A stretch of DNA of 64,000 bases from JAKFWI01 sp031399165 (GCA_031399165.1 JANNOO010000060.1:62001-126000), one strand, 5' to 3'. Shown: positions 41,031 through 52,899, numbered from the stretch's first letter. Numbers and translations are program-made. Notes: generated by a model from the letters alone, not told the origin.

Positions 41031-41404
41031 GCGATGCGCCGCAAGGCGCCACGCCCTCGCCCGCACGCGCCATCTGGCGCGGCGTGCGCCATCATTGCCC
41101 GCAATGCGACGCGCGCACTTTGTTTCGGGCCTACCTGAAAATCGCGCCGAATTGCTCGGCCTGCGGCGCGGATTTCACCGGCGTCGAAACAGCGGACGTC
41201 GCGCCCTACGTAACCGTGTTCATAGTCGGACTCGTGACGGGGCCGGCGATGCTGCAGATCGAGGCGCACACCACTATTCCGCAAGCGGTCCTGATCCCCT
41301 CAAGCGTGGCGATCGTAGTTTTCGCAGCACTGCTGATTCTGCCTCGCGCAAAGGGCGGACTCGCCGGGCTATTCTGGCAAATGCGCCGCAGCGGCGCGAC
41401 GTAG
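41027..41404 (+). CDS. DUF983 membrane protein with zinc-ribbon cysteines
   Basis: The 125-residue protein has an N-terminal CPQC...CSAC four-cysteine zinc-ribbon-like segment (residues 24-53), the DUF983 stretch ADVAPYVTVFIVG, and two transmembrane helices. DUF983 proteins are common in alphaproteobacteria near cytochrome oxidase genes, but their function is unsettled. It overlaps the fabI stop (ATGA). Confidence 0.85.
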   Translation: MSDAPQGATPSPARAIWRGVRHHCPQCDARTLFRAYLKIAPNCSACGADFTGVETADVAPYVTVFIVGLVTGPAMLQIEAHTTIPQAVLIPSSVAIVVFAALLILPRAKGGLAGLFWQMRRSGAT

Positions 41405-41418
41405 CCCGGAGACGCGTG

Positions 41419-42249
41419 ATGCAAGGCAAAACCATCGTCATCACCGGCGCGACATCGGGGATCGGCGAAGTCGCGGCGCTCAATCTTGCAGCGCAAGGCG
41501 CGCGCATCGTGTTTATCGCGCGCGACAAGAAGCGCGCTGACGCGCTTCTCGGCCAATTACCCGGCGACGCGGCGCATGCCTATCATCTTGCCGATCTTTC
41601 GACGCTGGCGGAGATGAAGCGCGCCGGCGCGGCGATTGCGGAAGCTACGCCAAAGATCGACGTGCTGATGAATAATGCCGGCGCGCTGTTCGCAAAGCGC
41701 AAGCTGAACGTCGATGGGCTGGAGATGACCTTCGCGGTCAATCACATGGCCTATTTTGTGCTGACCAATCTGCTGCTCGACAACGTCAAGGCCGCGCCGC
41801 CGGGCGCGCGCATCGTTTCCACCGCCTCGGCCGCGCATCACGGCGCACAGCTCGATTTTTCCGATCTGCAAAGCGCGCGCGGCTATTCGGCTTACGGCGC
41901 CTATGGCCGCTCCAAGCTCTGCAACATCCTGTTCACGCGCGCGCTGGCGCGGCGGCTGGAAGGCAGCGGCGTCACGGCAAATTGCCTGCACCCCGGTTTC
42001 GTCAACACGCGCTTTGGCGATTCCGCCGGCGGGGTCACGGCGGCGGCGTTCAAGCTCGCCAAGCTCTCCGCCATACCGCCGGAGAAAGGGGCCGAGACCA
42101 TGCTCTTGCTCGCCTCGTCGCCGGAAGCGGCATCCCATAACGGCGCCTATTTCGACCGCTGCAAAGCTGTCACGCCCAGCGCTGCGGCGCAGGATGATGC
42201 GGCGGCAGAGCGGCTTTGGGAAGAAAGCGCAAAGATCGCGAAACTTTAG
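41419..42249 (+). CDS. Short-chain dehydrogenase/reductase
   Basis: A 276-residue SDR with the cofactor motif TGATSGIG near the N-terminus, NNAGALF, and the catalytic pattern Tyr-x3-Lys in AYGRSKLCN with an upstream Ser in VSTASAAHHG. The overall pattern is like retinol dehydrogenase or WW-oxidoreductase-type bacterial SDRs; the substrate is unknown. It follows DUF983 by 14 bases. Its end overlaps the end of the convergent GNAT gene by four bases. Confidence 0.88.
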   Translation: MQGKTIVITGATSGIGEVAALNLAAQGARIVFIARDKKRADALLGQLPGDAAHAYHLADLSTLAEMKRAGAAIAEATPKIDVLMNNAGALFAKRKLNVDGLEMTFAVNHMAYFVLTNLLLDNVKAAPPGARIVSTASAAHHGAQLDFSDLQSARGYSAYGAYGRSKLCNILFTRALARRLEGSGVTANCLHPGFVNTRFGDSAGGVTAAAFKLAKLSAIPPEKGAETMLLLASSPEAASHNGAYFDRCKAVTPSAAAQDDAAAERLWEESAKIAKL

Positions 42250-43052
42250 ACGCGCCGCAAATTCGGCCGCAGATACGCGACCAGAAACCCGGCGCGGTGA
42301 ATGTTCTTGTAGGGCGAGCCCGATTCGCCCGCGCCCGGCACGGCGGTTTCGGTGGTCAATATATGGCAGCCCGCGGCGCGCGACGTATCAATGCGCGCCG
42401 ACAGGATCGCCGGTTGCGCGCCGCGGCCGCGATGAGCGGCGAGCGTGGCGCCCATGCCGAGCCAGGCGTTGGCGCCGTCGATAAACAGCGCGCCCGCGCC
42501 GACCGGCGCCGGCCCATCAAACGCGACAAAACATTTCCATTTCTCGCGGCCCGGCAGCGCGGAAAGCCAATCGCCCATTACCTGCGGCATGCTGAAGCCC
42601 GCGGCGGCGGTCTCGCCGAAGCGATCGGCCTCATCGGCGCCCACCTCGCGAATGTCCAGCACCGTGGCGATCTGGTTGCCGGGCGCAGTGTCGCGCGCGA
42701 ATTTCGCCCAGGCGCGCGGATGCGGCGACAAATCACGGGACGCGCTGGCCAGCTCGAAATTCTCCGCGCCGTCGGCGAAATGGATCGCCCAATCCTGCAC
42801 GCCCGCCGCCTCGAACGCCGCGATCGCCTCGTCGAGGACCTCGCCGCGCGCGGGTTCGAAAACACCAAGGCCAGCAAGCCGATTAAACTGGAGATTATCA
42901 ATCCCGCCGCAGACGAGGAGCAGGCTGTCGCCGATACGGCGCTGCTCAAGACGAAGGCCGCGCCGGACGTGATCCGGCGCGGCCTCGTAGAGATCGGCCC
43001 AGGCGTCGCGCTCGACCCGTTCGATTTCCCGGACGAGATCGAGCGCGCTCAT
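42246..43052 (-). CDS. GNAT family N-acetyltransferase
   Basis: The 268-residue protein has a C-terminal GNAT fold with the acetyl-CoA loop GMGATLAAHRGRGAQPAIL, followed by CHILTTET and YKNIHRAGF, typical of motif B. The N-terminal 140 residues form a second degenerate GNAT-like or substrate-binding half. The substrate cannot be inferred. It lies six bases upstream of the pnp stop on the same strand. Confidence 0.8.
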   Translation of the reverse strand: MSALDLVREIERVERDAWADLYEAAPDHVRRGLRLEQRRIGDSLLLVCGGIDNLQFNRLAGLGVFEPARGEVLDEAIAAFEAAGVQDWAIHFADGAENFELASASRDLSPHPRAWAKFARDTAPGNQIATVLDIREVGADEADRFGETAAAGFSMPQVMGDWLSALPGREKWKCFVAFDGPAPVGAGALFIDGANAWLGMGATLAAHRGRGAQPAILSARIDTSRAAGCHILTTETAVPGAGESGSPYKNIHRAGFLVAYLRPNLRRV

Positions 43053-43058
43053 GCCTGA

Positions 43059-45200
43059 TCAGCCTGCGGCGGCTTCTTTATCCTGCTTGCCTTCAAGGTC
43101 TTCGCCAGTGGTCTGGTCAACGACCTTCATCGACAGGCGGACTTTGCCGCGATCATCGAAGCCGAGCAGCTTCACCTTCACCACGTCGCCTTCCTTGACG
43201 ACGTCGCCCGGCTTGGCCACGCGCTCGTTTTTCATCTGCGACACGTGGACGAGGCCGTCCTTCGCGCCGAAGAAGTTCACGAACGCGCCGAACTCGACAA
43301 CCTTGACGATCTTGCCGTCATAGATCGCGCCGATTTCCGGCTCGCTGGTCAGCGATTTGATCCACTTCACCGCCGCTTCGATCGAATCGGCGTTGGCGGA
43401 AGCCACTTTCACCGTACCGTCATCCTCGACGTTGATCTTGGCGCCCGTCTTTTCGACGATCTCGCGGATCACCTTGCCGCCTGTGCCGATCACATCACGG
43501 ATCTTGTCGGTCGGGATTTTCAGCTGAACGATGCGCGGCGCGTTGGCGCCGACTTCGCCACGAGACGTGGAGAGCGCCTTGTTCATTTCACCAAGGATGT
43601 GCATCCGGCCGGCATGCGCGCGCTCCATCGCAACGCGCATGATTTCTTCGGTGATGCCCGCAACCTTGATGTCCATTTGCAGGGAGGTGATGCCCTTCTC
43701 GGTGCCGGCGACCTTGAAGTCCATGTCGCCGAGATGATCCTCGTCGCCCAGAATGTCGGTCAGCACTTCGAAGCCGTAATCCTCGAGGATCAGGCCCATC
43801 GCGACGCCGGCCACCGGACGCACCAGCGGTACGCCCGCATCCATCATCGCCAGCGAAGCGCCGCACACCGTGGCCATCGACGATGAGCCGTTGGATTCGG
43901 TGATCTCCGAAACCAGCCGCACCGTGTACGGGAATTGCTCGGCCGTGGGCAGAACCGCCTTCATCGCGCGCCAGGCCAATTTGCCGTGGCCGATTTCACG
44001 GCGGCCAGCGCCGCCCATACGCCCGGTTTCACCGACGCTGTAGGGAGGGAAATTGTAATGGAGCATGAAGCGCTCCTTGTACGTACCGGCGAGCGCATCG
44101 ACATATTGCTCGTCTTCGCCGGTGCCGAGCGTAGCGACGACGATCGCCTGCGTTTCACCGCGCGTGAACAACGCCGAGCCGTGCGTGCGTGGCAGGATGC
44201 CCACTTCGCACTCGATCGCGCGCACCTTGTCGACCGGGCGGCCATCGATCCGGGCTTTTTCCTTCACCACGCGGGCGCGGACGATATCGCTTTCAACTTC
44301 CTTGAACGCTTCCTTGAGCATGTTGGCTTCAAGGCCATTCGGATTGGCTTCGGTCTTCCCAAGCGCGGCCTTGGCCTTGTCGCGCAAGCTCCCCACGGCT
44401 TTGTAGCGCTCTTCCTTTTTGACGATCTTGTAGGCGTCGCCCAGTTCTGCACCGACGATATCGGCGATCTGTTTCTTCTGCGCGGCGAGCGACACAGGCG
44501 CGAAATCCCACGGCTCCTTGCCGGCTTTTTCGGCCAGCGCGATGATCGCATCGATCACCGGCTGCATGCCTTTGTGGCCCGTTTGCAGCGCCAGCAGCAT
44601 TTGAGCTTCGTCGAGCTCCTTCACTTCGGATTCGACCATCATGATCGCATCGGCGGTGCCGGCCATCACCAGATCGAGTTCAGAGGTTTTCATCTGCTCG
44701 ATCGTCGGGTTCAGCATCGGCTTGCCGTCGATCCAGCCGACGCGGCTGGCGCCGATCGGACCCAGGAACGGCACGCCCGAAATCGTCAGCGCGGCCGTGG
44801 CCGCGACGAGCGCCAGAATGTCGGCTTCGTTTTCATTGTCCCAGCTCAGCACCGTTACAACGACCTGGGTTTCGTTCTTGAAGCCATCGACGAAGAGCGG
44901 GCGGATCGGACGATCGATCAAACGGCTGATCAGCGTCTCACGCTCGGTCGGCCGGCCTTCGCGCTTGAAATAGCCGCCGGGAATGCGGCCCGAGGCGAAG
45001 GTTTTTTCCTGATAATTGACCGTCAGCGGGAAGAAATCCTGACCCGGCTTTGCTTCGCGCGCGGCAACGGCGGTGGCCAGCAGCGCGGTTTCACCCCACG
45101 TCGCGAACACCGCGCCGTCGGCCTGGCGGGCGATATGCCCGGTCTCGAGCGTCAGCTTGCGGCCGGCCCAATCGATAGAAACGGATTGTGTGTTGAACAT
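43059..45200 (-). CDS. pnp: Polyribonucleotide nucleotidyltransferase (PNPase)
   Basis: PNPase is the phosphorolytic 3'-5' exoribonuclease of the degradosome. The 713-residue protein has two RNase PH domains (active-site region in the second, with ALFTRGETQAIVVATLG and GDEDHLGDMDFKVAGT), a KH domain (VIGTGGKVIREIVEKTGAKI) and a C-terminal S1 domain (GAIYDGKIVKVVEFGAFVNFFGAKDGLVHVSQM). It lies downstream of rpsO, as in many bacteria, behind a structured leader. Confidence 0.98.
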   Translation of the reverse strand: MFNTQSVSIDWAGRKLTLETGHIARQADGAVFATWGETALLATAVAAREAKPGQDFFPLTVNYQEKTFASGRIPGGYFKREGRPTERETLISRLIDRPIRPLFVDGFKNETQVVVTVLSWDNENEADILALVAATAALTISGVPFLGPIGASRVGWIDGKPMLNPTIEQMKTSELDLVMAGTADAIMMVESEVKELDEAQMLLALQTGHKGMQPVIDAIIALAEKAGKEPWDFAPVSLAAQKKQIADIVGAELGDAYKIVKKEERYKAVGSLRDKAKAALGKTEANPNGLEANMLKEAFKEVESDIVRARVVKEKARIDGRPVDKVRAIECEVGILPRTHGSALFTRGETQAIVVATLGTGEDEQYVDALAGTYKERFMLHYNFPPYSVGETGRMGGAGRREIGHGKLAWRAMKAVLPTAEQFPYTVRLVSEITESNGSSSMATVCGASLAMMDAGVPLVRPVAGVAMGLILEDYGFEVLTDILGDEDHLGDMDFKVAGTEKGITSLQMDIKVAGITEEIMRVAMERAHAGRMHILGEMNKALSTSRGEVGANAPRIVQLKIPTDKIRDVIGTGGKVIREIVEKTGAKINVEDDGTVKVASANADSIEAAVKWIKSLTSEPEIGAIYDGKIVKVVEFGAFVNFFGAKDGLVHVSQMKNERVAKPGDVVKEGDVVKVKLLGFDDRGKVRLSMKVVDQTTGEDLEGKQDKEAAAG

Positions 45201-45422
45201 TGACTCTACTCCTGGCGAGCGAGCCCCAATGCCCGGTCGCCGCGAACATCACGCGTATGCCAGCCAAATGCCGGCATCTCTCGCGCGTCGTTTGCTCAGC
45301 CCCGGAACGCGCGATGAGCGCGTGTTCACGGTCCACAATCTCAATCTAGGGAAATTGTGGGCCGCGAACTCGGCTGCGCCGCCCCGGGGCCGAGCCCGAC
45401 GGCGGCGCGCCGCAGTTTCTGC
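45201..45422 (-). other. pnp leader / rpsO-pnp intergenic region with hairpins
   Basis: This 222-base stretch between the rpsO stop and pnp start contains inverted arms CCACAAT (45333-45339) and ATTGTGG (45354-45360), and a GC-rich region (45360-45425) able to form stem-loops such as GCGGCGCGCCGC. In E. coli the same position hosts the RNase III hairpin through which PNPase autoregulates. An equivalent role here is inference. Confidence 0.5.
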
Positions 45423-45692
45423 CTAGCGGCGCAGGCCCAGTTTCTCGACGATCGCCTTGTAGCGCGGCTCTTCGCGCGCCTTCAGGTAATCGAGAAGACG
45501 CCGGCGCGTGGACACCATCGTCAACAAACCGCGACGGCTGTGGTTATCCTTCTTGTGCGTCTTGAAGTGTTCCGTGAGATTGGTGATCCGCTCGGTGAGC
45601 AGCGCAATCTGGACTTCCGGGCTGCCGGTGTCGGCTTTGCCCTTGGCGTGTTCTTTTATGAGCGCATTTTTGCGCTCCGCAGTAATCGACAT
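45423..45692 (-). CDS. rpsO: 30S ribosomal protein S15
   Basis: S15 binds the central domain of 16S rRNA early in 30S assembly. The 89-residue protein starts at the ATG at 45692 (MSITAERKNALIKEHAKGKADTGSPEVQIALLTERI), as in all S15 proteins. HKKDNHSRRGLLTMVSTRRRLLDYLK is the conserved RNA-binding region. It is 13 bases downstream of truB. Confidence 0.98.
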   Translation of the reverse strand: MSITAERKNALIKEHAKGKADTGSPEVQIALLTERITNLTEHFKTHKKDNHSRRGLLTMVSTRRRLLDYLKAREEPRYKAIVEKLGLRR

Positions 45693-45705
45693 CGGGATAC
45701 TCCAT

Positions 45706-46659
45706 TTACCCGAGATGAAAGACACGCGTGGGTTTGAAACGGCCCGCACGTACGTCCCCGAGCGCAACGGCCCTTCCCTCACACAAAGCCACCGCCGCAC
45801 GCGAGGCATCCTGGCCTGCGATGGTGCGGGGGCGGAATTTTGCGCGAAGATCTTCAACCACATTGGGCAGAAGAACGATCGGCCGTCCTTGCTTCAGCCT
45901 GAACGCATCCTCTCCGTTTATGGCCAGCGCCGGGATGTCGGCCAGCGCGGTCTCTACGGGTTTGAGGCGTTCGGACGCGGCGCCCTTATGGCTCAAATCC
46001 TTCAGCGCGTCGAGGCTGATTGAATCGGCCACGCAAAACGCGCCGACCTGGGTTCGCCTGAGCGCAGAAACGTGCCCTTCCGCGCCCAAGGCGGCGGCCA
46101 GATCGCGCACCAAAGCCCTGATATAAAAGCCTTTGCCGCAGCGCACGGTCAGCGTGACATGGCCATCGTCGGGGGCCTCGGCGACCGCCGCCTCGTAAAC
46201 CACCACCGGGCGAGCCTTCAGCTCCACCACCTCGCCGGCCCGTGCCAGATCATAGGCGCGCTCGCCATCGACCTTCACGGCGCTGTAAACGGGCGGGGTC
46301 TGCTCGATCTCGCCAATGAACGCCTTCAGCGCTTCTTCCACAGCCGCGCGGCTGGGACGCACATCGCTTTCGGCGATAACCTGGCCTTCGCGGTCCTGCG
46401 TGTCGGTCGAGGCGCCCCAGGCGATGGTGAAGCGGTAAGATTTATCCGCCTCCATTAGCCAAGGCACCGTCTTGGTCGCTTCGCCGAGCGCGATCGGCAG
46501 GATGCCGGAGGCGAGTGGATCGAGCGTGCCGGCATGGCCAGCCTTGTTGGCGTTGAACGCACGGCGCACGGCGCCGACGGCGTCGGTTGAGGTGAAATCC
46601 TCCGGCTTGTCGAGGATCACCCAGCCGGAAATATCCTCGCCCTTCTTGCGCCGGCCCAT
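45706..46659 (-). CDS. truB: tRNA pseudouridine(55) synthase TruB
   Basis: TruB makes pseudouridine 55 in the T-loop of tRNAs. The 317-residue protein has the catalytic motif HAGTLDPLASGILPIALGEAT (catalytic Asp), SYRFTIAWGASTDTQDREGQ and the GKGFYIRALVRDLA segment. It has a C-terminal PUA-like extension. Its start overlaps the rbfA stop (ATGA). Confidence 0.97.
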   Translation of the reverse strand: MGRRKKGEDISGWVILDKPEDFTSTDAVGAVRRAFNANKAGHAGTLDPLASGILPIALGEATKTVPWLMEADKSYRFTIAWGASTDTQDREGQVIAESDVRPSRAAVEEALKAFIGEIEQTPPVYSAVKVDGERAYDLARAGEVVELKARPVVVYEAAVAEAPDDGHVTLTVRCGKGFYIRALVRDLAAALGAEGHVSALRRTQVGAFCVADSISLDALKDLSHKGAASERLKPVETALADIPALAINGEDAFRLKQGRPIVLLPNVVEDLRAKFRPRTIAGQDASRAAVALCEGRAVALGDVRAGRFKPTRVFHLG

Positions 46660-47090
46660 CAGGCTTGCCCGTCTTTGTCAGAATTGCCGCTGGTGCGCTT
46701 CAAATCGCGCGCGACTTCGGGGCGGGAGAGGACTTGGGCGATATGGCCGGCTTCATCGTAGGACGTATCCGGGATGAAATGCAGTTGCGGCGTGTAGCGC
46801 AGCTCTACGTGCTTGCCGAGGCGTCCGCGCAAAAACGGCGCGGCGCGCGTCAGCGCGGCGGCGATCTTGGTTGCATCGCCCCCGCCGAGCGGCGCGACGA
46901 ATGCGGTCATGTGCTTGAGATCAGGCGACGCGCGCACTTCGCCGACCGTGACCACCACGCCTTTCAGATCGGGATCGCGCAATTCCTCGTGCGCGAGCAC
47001 GTTGACCAGCGCATGGCGCACCAATTCGCCCGCGCGCAATTGGCGCTGAGAGGGGCCAGCATCGCGCCCCCGCGATTTTTGAGAACTCAT
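46659..47090 (-). CDS. rbfA: Ribosome-binding factor A
   Basis: RbfA helps mature the 16S rRNA 5' end and cold adaptation. I start it at the ATG at 47090 (143 residues; MSSQKSRGR), with the KH-like core RAGELVRHALVNVLAHEELRDPDL and SPDLKHMTAFVAPLG and a C-terminal tail containing LKRTSGNSDKDGQA. The frame is open further upstream but that extension lacks family similarity and would run through the gap towards the lipoprotein gene. Confidence 0.95.
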   Translation of the reverse strand: MSSQKSRGRDAGPSQRQLRAGELVRHALVNVLAHEELRDPDLKGVVVTVGEVRASPDLKHMTAFVAPLGGGDATKIAAALTRAAPFLRGRLGKHVELRYTPQLHFIPDTSYDEAGHIAQVLSRPEVARDLKRTSGNSDKDGQA

Positions 47091-47152
47091 CTGCCGCTTC
47101 CCGCGCGGCGGAGTCGAACCGCCGGCGCGCCCTTCATCTCTGAATTGCCGCT

Positions 47153-47741
47153 CTATTGCGACGTAAACTGGTATGTACCGCACAATTGCGGATCGCTCTC
47201 CATGCCCGGCGCGGGCTCGCCCCTAAAGGCGGCGAAGCGAAGCGCCCACTCGCCTTCCTTGCCGACGAATTCGCTGACCGCGACATGCGTTGTGCGCACA
47301 TCGCCACAGAGGCCGCCATTATTGGCCGCGCTTGGCGAAAGGCCCTCGTCGGTCACGCGGTAGAGATAAACATCGACTTGCGGATCAATCTCCATCGCAA
47401 CGGCGAAATTGCCGGACCCCGTAAACACAGGCGTCGTCGCCTTCACCAATGCGTCGCGTTCAGCCGTGACGGTGATGCCGGTTGCAGAGGCCAGCAGCAG
47501 CGTACCGCCGCGGCCCATGGAGCTGGTGGTGACGTTGCCGGTGATGCTGCGGGCGTTCGCGGACGAAGCGCGCCATTGGCGCCGGTCACGCCCCGGCTCG
47601 GCGCTCGCGGTTTCGGCGATGTCTGTTACCGGGCTGGTCACAAGCGGCGAAGGCGCGTTCGGCACGGCAGGCCTAGCGGCCTGGTTGCCGAAAAACTCGT
47701 CGCATCCGCTTAGCGCCAGAGCCGAAGCCAGAACCAGCGCG

Positions 47742-47770
<29 letters not shown>
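47153..47770 (-). CDS. Lipoprotein of unknown function inside the infB-rbfA block
   Basis: The 205-residue precursor has a lipoprotein signal peptide with lipobox LSGC (Cys23). The mature region is Ser/Thr/Ala-rich with GRGGTLLLASATGITVTAERDALV and two further cysteines (GLCGDVR, QLCGTYQF). I recognise no family. Its ATG lies 29 bases inside the 3' end of infB, in another frame, so it is coupled to a translation operon although its product is exported. Confidence 0.7.
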
Positions 47771-50342
<2,572 letters not shown>

Positions 50343-50403
50343 GCTCTTCCAATTTTCGCCTCGTTGCCGAAGCGATCTAACAAAACAATGCGCGGACGAC
50401 GCG

Positions 50404-51081
50404 CTATTCGCGCGGCGCCCGTTCGGCCGCGTCGCCTCTGATCCCGGGATTAACCCCGCGTGCAAGGCGCCAGGACTCCGGCGCCAGGTCGCGAAAGCCT
50501 GAGAGGCGGCCCGTCTCCGCCGCCCACAGCCGCGCCATGCGCTCTTGGAGCCACGCGGCGTGTACCACACGATCCCGGCCCAGCGCCATGCCCAATTCCT
50601 CAGCCGTGAAGCAGCCAACGACGGGCGCAGCTTGATTCCAAAGGCCGAACGCCAGCCGGGACAGCTTTTCGCGTCCGTCTGCCGCGCCATCGGCCGCTTC
50701 GATCAGGCCAAAGGGCGGCCGGTCCCGGATCGAAGCCTCAACCTTGTCGAACCCCAGCGTCAGAGCGCCGGCCCGTTTGCCAAGGCCGAGCATGTCAAGG
50801 CACCGGCGGGCCAGAGCCGCCTCTACCTGATCGGCCAAATCGGAAGGCGCCTTGGCCGCCTCCTTGAACGCCCTGCTGAACGCATTGCGCTTGACCGCCT
50901 GATCGACAAGCGCGCGCTGGGCGCAAACCCAGGCGCCGCGCCCCGGTAATTTGGCCCCGGCATCCGGAACCACAACCCCATCCGGCGCCAAAGCAAACCG
51001 GACCAGCTTTTCCTCGCCAGGCTCCTCACCCGTGACGATGCAGCGGCGATCGCGGGCTTTGGTTGCGGCGGCGAGGCTCAC
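50404..51081 (-). CDS. YlxR-family RNA-binding protein with C-terminal L7Ae-like domain
   Basis: The 225-residue protein has an N-terminal YlxR domain (DRRCIVTGEEPGEEKLVRFALAPDG, GRGAWVCAQRALVDQAVKRNAFSRAF, residues 10-75) and a C-terminal L7Ae-like region (LDMLGLGKRAGALTLGFDKVEASI, about 92-190). This nusA-ylxR-infB placement is conserved in alphaproteobacteria, where the protein is presumed to bind RNA during ribosome or transcript handling. It starts five bases after nusA. Confidence 0.9.
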   Translation of the reverse strand: MSLAAATKARDRRCIVTGEEPGEEKLVRFALAPDGVVVPDAGAKLPGRGAWVCAQRALVDQAVKRNAFSRAFKEAAKAPSDLADQVEAALARRCLDMLGLGKRAGALTLGFDKVEASIRDRPPFGLIEAADGAADGREKLSRLAFGLWNQAAPVVGCFTAEELGMALGRDRVVHAAWLQERMARLWAAETGRLSGFRDLAPESWRLARGVNPGIRGDAAERAPRE

Positions 51082-51085
51082 GCGA

Positions 51086-52735
51086 TCAGCTTTCTCCGAA
51101 CACCTGCTGCATTTCGGTCAGCTTGCGAGCGGGCGCTTCGGCCGCGGCCACCGGCTCGGGCGCTTCGATCCAGCCGGCGGCGACGCGCGCCTCCATGATC
51201 AGCGCTTCAGCCGCTTCCGGCGTCATGTTGAAACTTTCCAGCAGGCCAGGTTGACGCGAACGCTCGCCGTTCTTGGTTTCAAACCAGCCGCGCAGATCGT
51301 CAGGCACCAGGCCCGCGACATCCTCCATCGTCTTGATCTCGCCTTCGCCCAGCTTCACGGCCATCGGCAGCGTCATGGTCGATAGCGCGAGCACTTCGTC
51401 GGTAACGCCGTATTCCTTGCGTTTAGCGTCCTGCTCAGCGGCGAGGGCCTCCAGCGATTCGCGGGCGCGCTCCTGCAATTCCTGCGCGATCTCGTCGTTC
51501 AGTCCTTCGATCACAGCCAGATCGTCCAGTTCGACATAAGCGATTTCCTCAATTGTCGTGAAGCCTTCGGACGCCAGCAATTGCGCCATCATCTCATCAA
51601 GATCGAGCGCAGCCATGAAGCTGGCGGTGCGAGCGGCAAACTCCTTCTGCCGCTTCTCGCTTTCTTCTGCTTCGGTGAGAATGTCGATCGTCCAGCCTGT
51701 GAGTAGGCTGGCCAGGCGCACGTTCTGCCCGCGCCGGCCGATCGCCAGAGAGAGCTGCGTTTCGTCAACAACGACCTGCACGCGCTGTTCTTCCGGCTCA
51801 AGCACCACCTTGGAGACTTCCGCCGGCTGCAGCGCGTTGACGATGAACGTCGCCGGATCGGCCGACCACGGGATAATGTCGATCTTTTCGCCCTGCAATT
51901 CGCCGACAACGGCCTGTACCCGCGCGCCGCGCATGCCGACGCAGGCGCCGACCGGGTCGATCGAATTATCGTGGCTGAGCACGGCGATCTTTGCCCGGCT
52001 GCCCGGATCGCGGGCGGCGGCCTTGATTTCGATCACGCCTTCGTAGACTTCCGGCACTTCCTGCGCGAACAGGCGGGCCATGAATTCCGGCTTGGCGCGC
52101 GAGAGGAAAATCTGCGGGCCTTTGGCCTCGCGGCGCACGTCGAAAATATAGGCGCGGGTGCGGTCGCCCTGATGCAGGTTTTCGCGCGGGATGGCTTCGC
52201 TGCGGCGCACGATGCCTTCGGCGCGGCCGAGATCGATAATGATATTGCCATACTCGACGCGCTTGACGACGCCGTTGACGATCTCGCCAACGCGATCCTT
52301 GTATTCGCCGAACTGGCGTTCACGCTCGGCCTCGCGCACTTCGTGGTTGATCACCTGCTTGGCGGTCTGCGCGGCGACGCGGCCGAAATCCATCGGCGGC
52401 AGATTCTCGTTATAGACTTTGCCGGCGACCGCTTCGGGATCGCGCTTCAGCGCGTCTTTCAGCATGAGATCGGTGTAGGAATTGAACGGGCGCGCCTGGG
52501 CTTCGAGATAGTCGTCGTCGACCACGGTCATGCAGCGCATCAGCTGCATCTCGCCGGTTTTCGGATCGATCACCGCGCGGATGTCATGCTCGATGCCATA
52601 GCGCGAGCGCGCGGCCTTCTGCATGGCGTGCTCCATCGAGTTGAGCACGATCTCCTTGTCGATGCCCTTTTCCCGCGCCACGGATTCGGCGATCTGCAGG
52701 ATTTCGAGCCGGTTCGCACTAACGCCCGTAGCCAT
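51086..52735 (-). CDS. nusA: Transcription termination/antitermination factor NusA
   Basis: NusA binds RNA polymerase and nascent RNA and modulates pausing, termination and antitermination. The 549-residue protein has the N-terminal polymerase-binding domain, an S1 domain (RVGEIVNGVVKRVEYGNIIIDLGRAEGIV), two KH domains (VGACVGMRGARVQAVVGELQGEKIDIIPW; ETQLSLAIGRRGQNVRLASLLTGW) and two acidic C-terminal repeats. It is separated from rimP by a repeat element, so it may be transcribed with rimP through that structure. Confidence 0.98.
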   Translation of the reverse strand: MATGVSANRLEILQIAESVAREKGIDKEIVLNSMEHAMQKAARSRYGIEHDIRAVIDPKTGEMQLMRCMTVVDDDYLEAQARPFNSYTDLMLKDALKRDPEAVAGKVYNENLPPMDFGRVAAQTAKQVINHEVREAERERQFGEYKDRVGEIVNGVVKRVEYGNIIIDLGRAEGIVRRSEAIPRENLHQGDRTRAYIFDVRREAKGPQIFLSRAKPEFMARLFAQEVPEVYEGVIEIKAAARDPGSRAKIAVLSHDNSIDPVGACVGMRGARVQAVVGELQGEKIDIIPWSADPATFIVNALQPAEVSKVVLEPEEQRVQVVVDETQLSLAIGRRGQNVRLASLLTGWTIDILTEAEESEKRQKEFAARTASFMAALDLDEMMAQLLASEGFTTIEEIAYVELDDLAVIEGLNDEIAQELQERARESLEALAAEQDAKRKEYGVTDEVLALSTMTLPMAVKLGEGEIKTMEDVAGLVPDDLRGWFETKNGERSRQPGLLESFNMTPEAAEALIMEARVAAGWIEAPEPVAAAEAPARKLTEMQQVFGES

Positions 52736-52766
52736 GGGACTTCTCTCCTCGTCATCTGTTTGGCCA

Positions 52767-52899
52767 ACCTCCCCCTCAATGGGGGAGGTGTCGCCGAAGG
52801 CGACGGAGGGGGTGCGCCCTCATCGCCTGGAATTTCACGCGGGAGGCACCACCCCTCCCGGCCGGCTTCGCCGGCCACCCTCCCCATCGAGGGGAGGGT
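52767..52899. repeat. Palindromic intergenic element, copy 2 (between rimP and nusA)
   Basis: This is the same order of parts as copy 1: left hairpin ACCTCCCCC/GGGGGAGGT (52767-52789), a GTCGCC/GGCGAC hairpin, GGAGGGGGTG, then CACCCCTCCC, a GGCCGGC-TTCG-style hairpin (52860-52876) and right hairpin ACCCTCCCC/GGGGAGGGT (52877-52899). The right arm runs into the rimP stop codon. It fills nearly the whole 160-base gap between rimP and nusA. Confidence 0.8.

Noticed and set aside
43935..45203. Plus-strand frame of 422 codons opposite pnp
   Set aside because: Shadow of pnp; no domain similarity and no ribosome-binding site.
50343..50690. 116-codon N-terminal extension of infB
   Set aside because: Overlaps the ylxR gene, lacks IF-2 similarity; GGAAGAG precedes the ATG at 50342.
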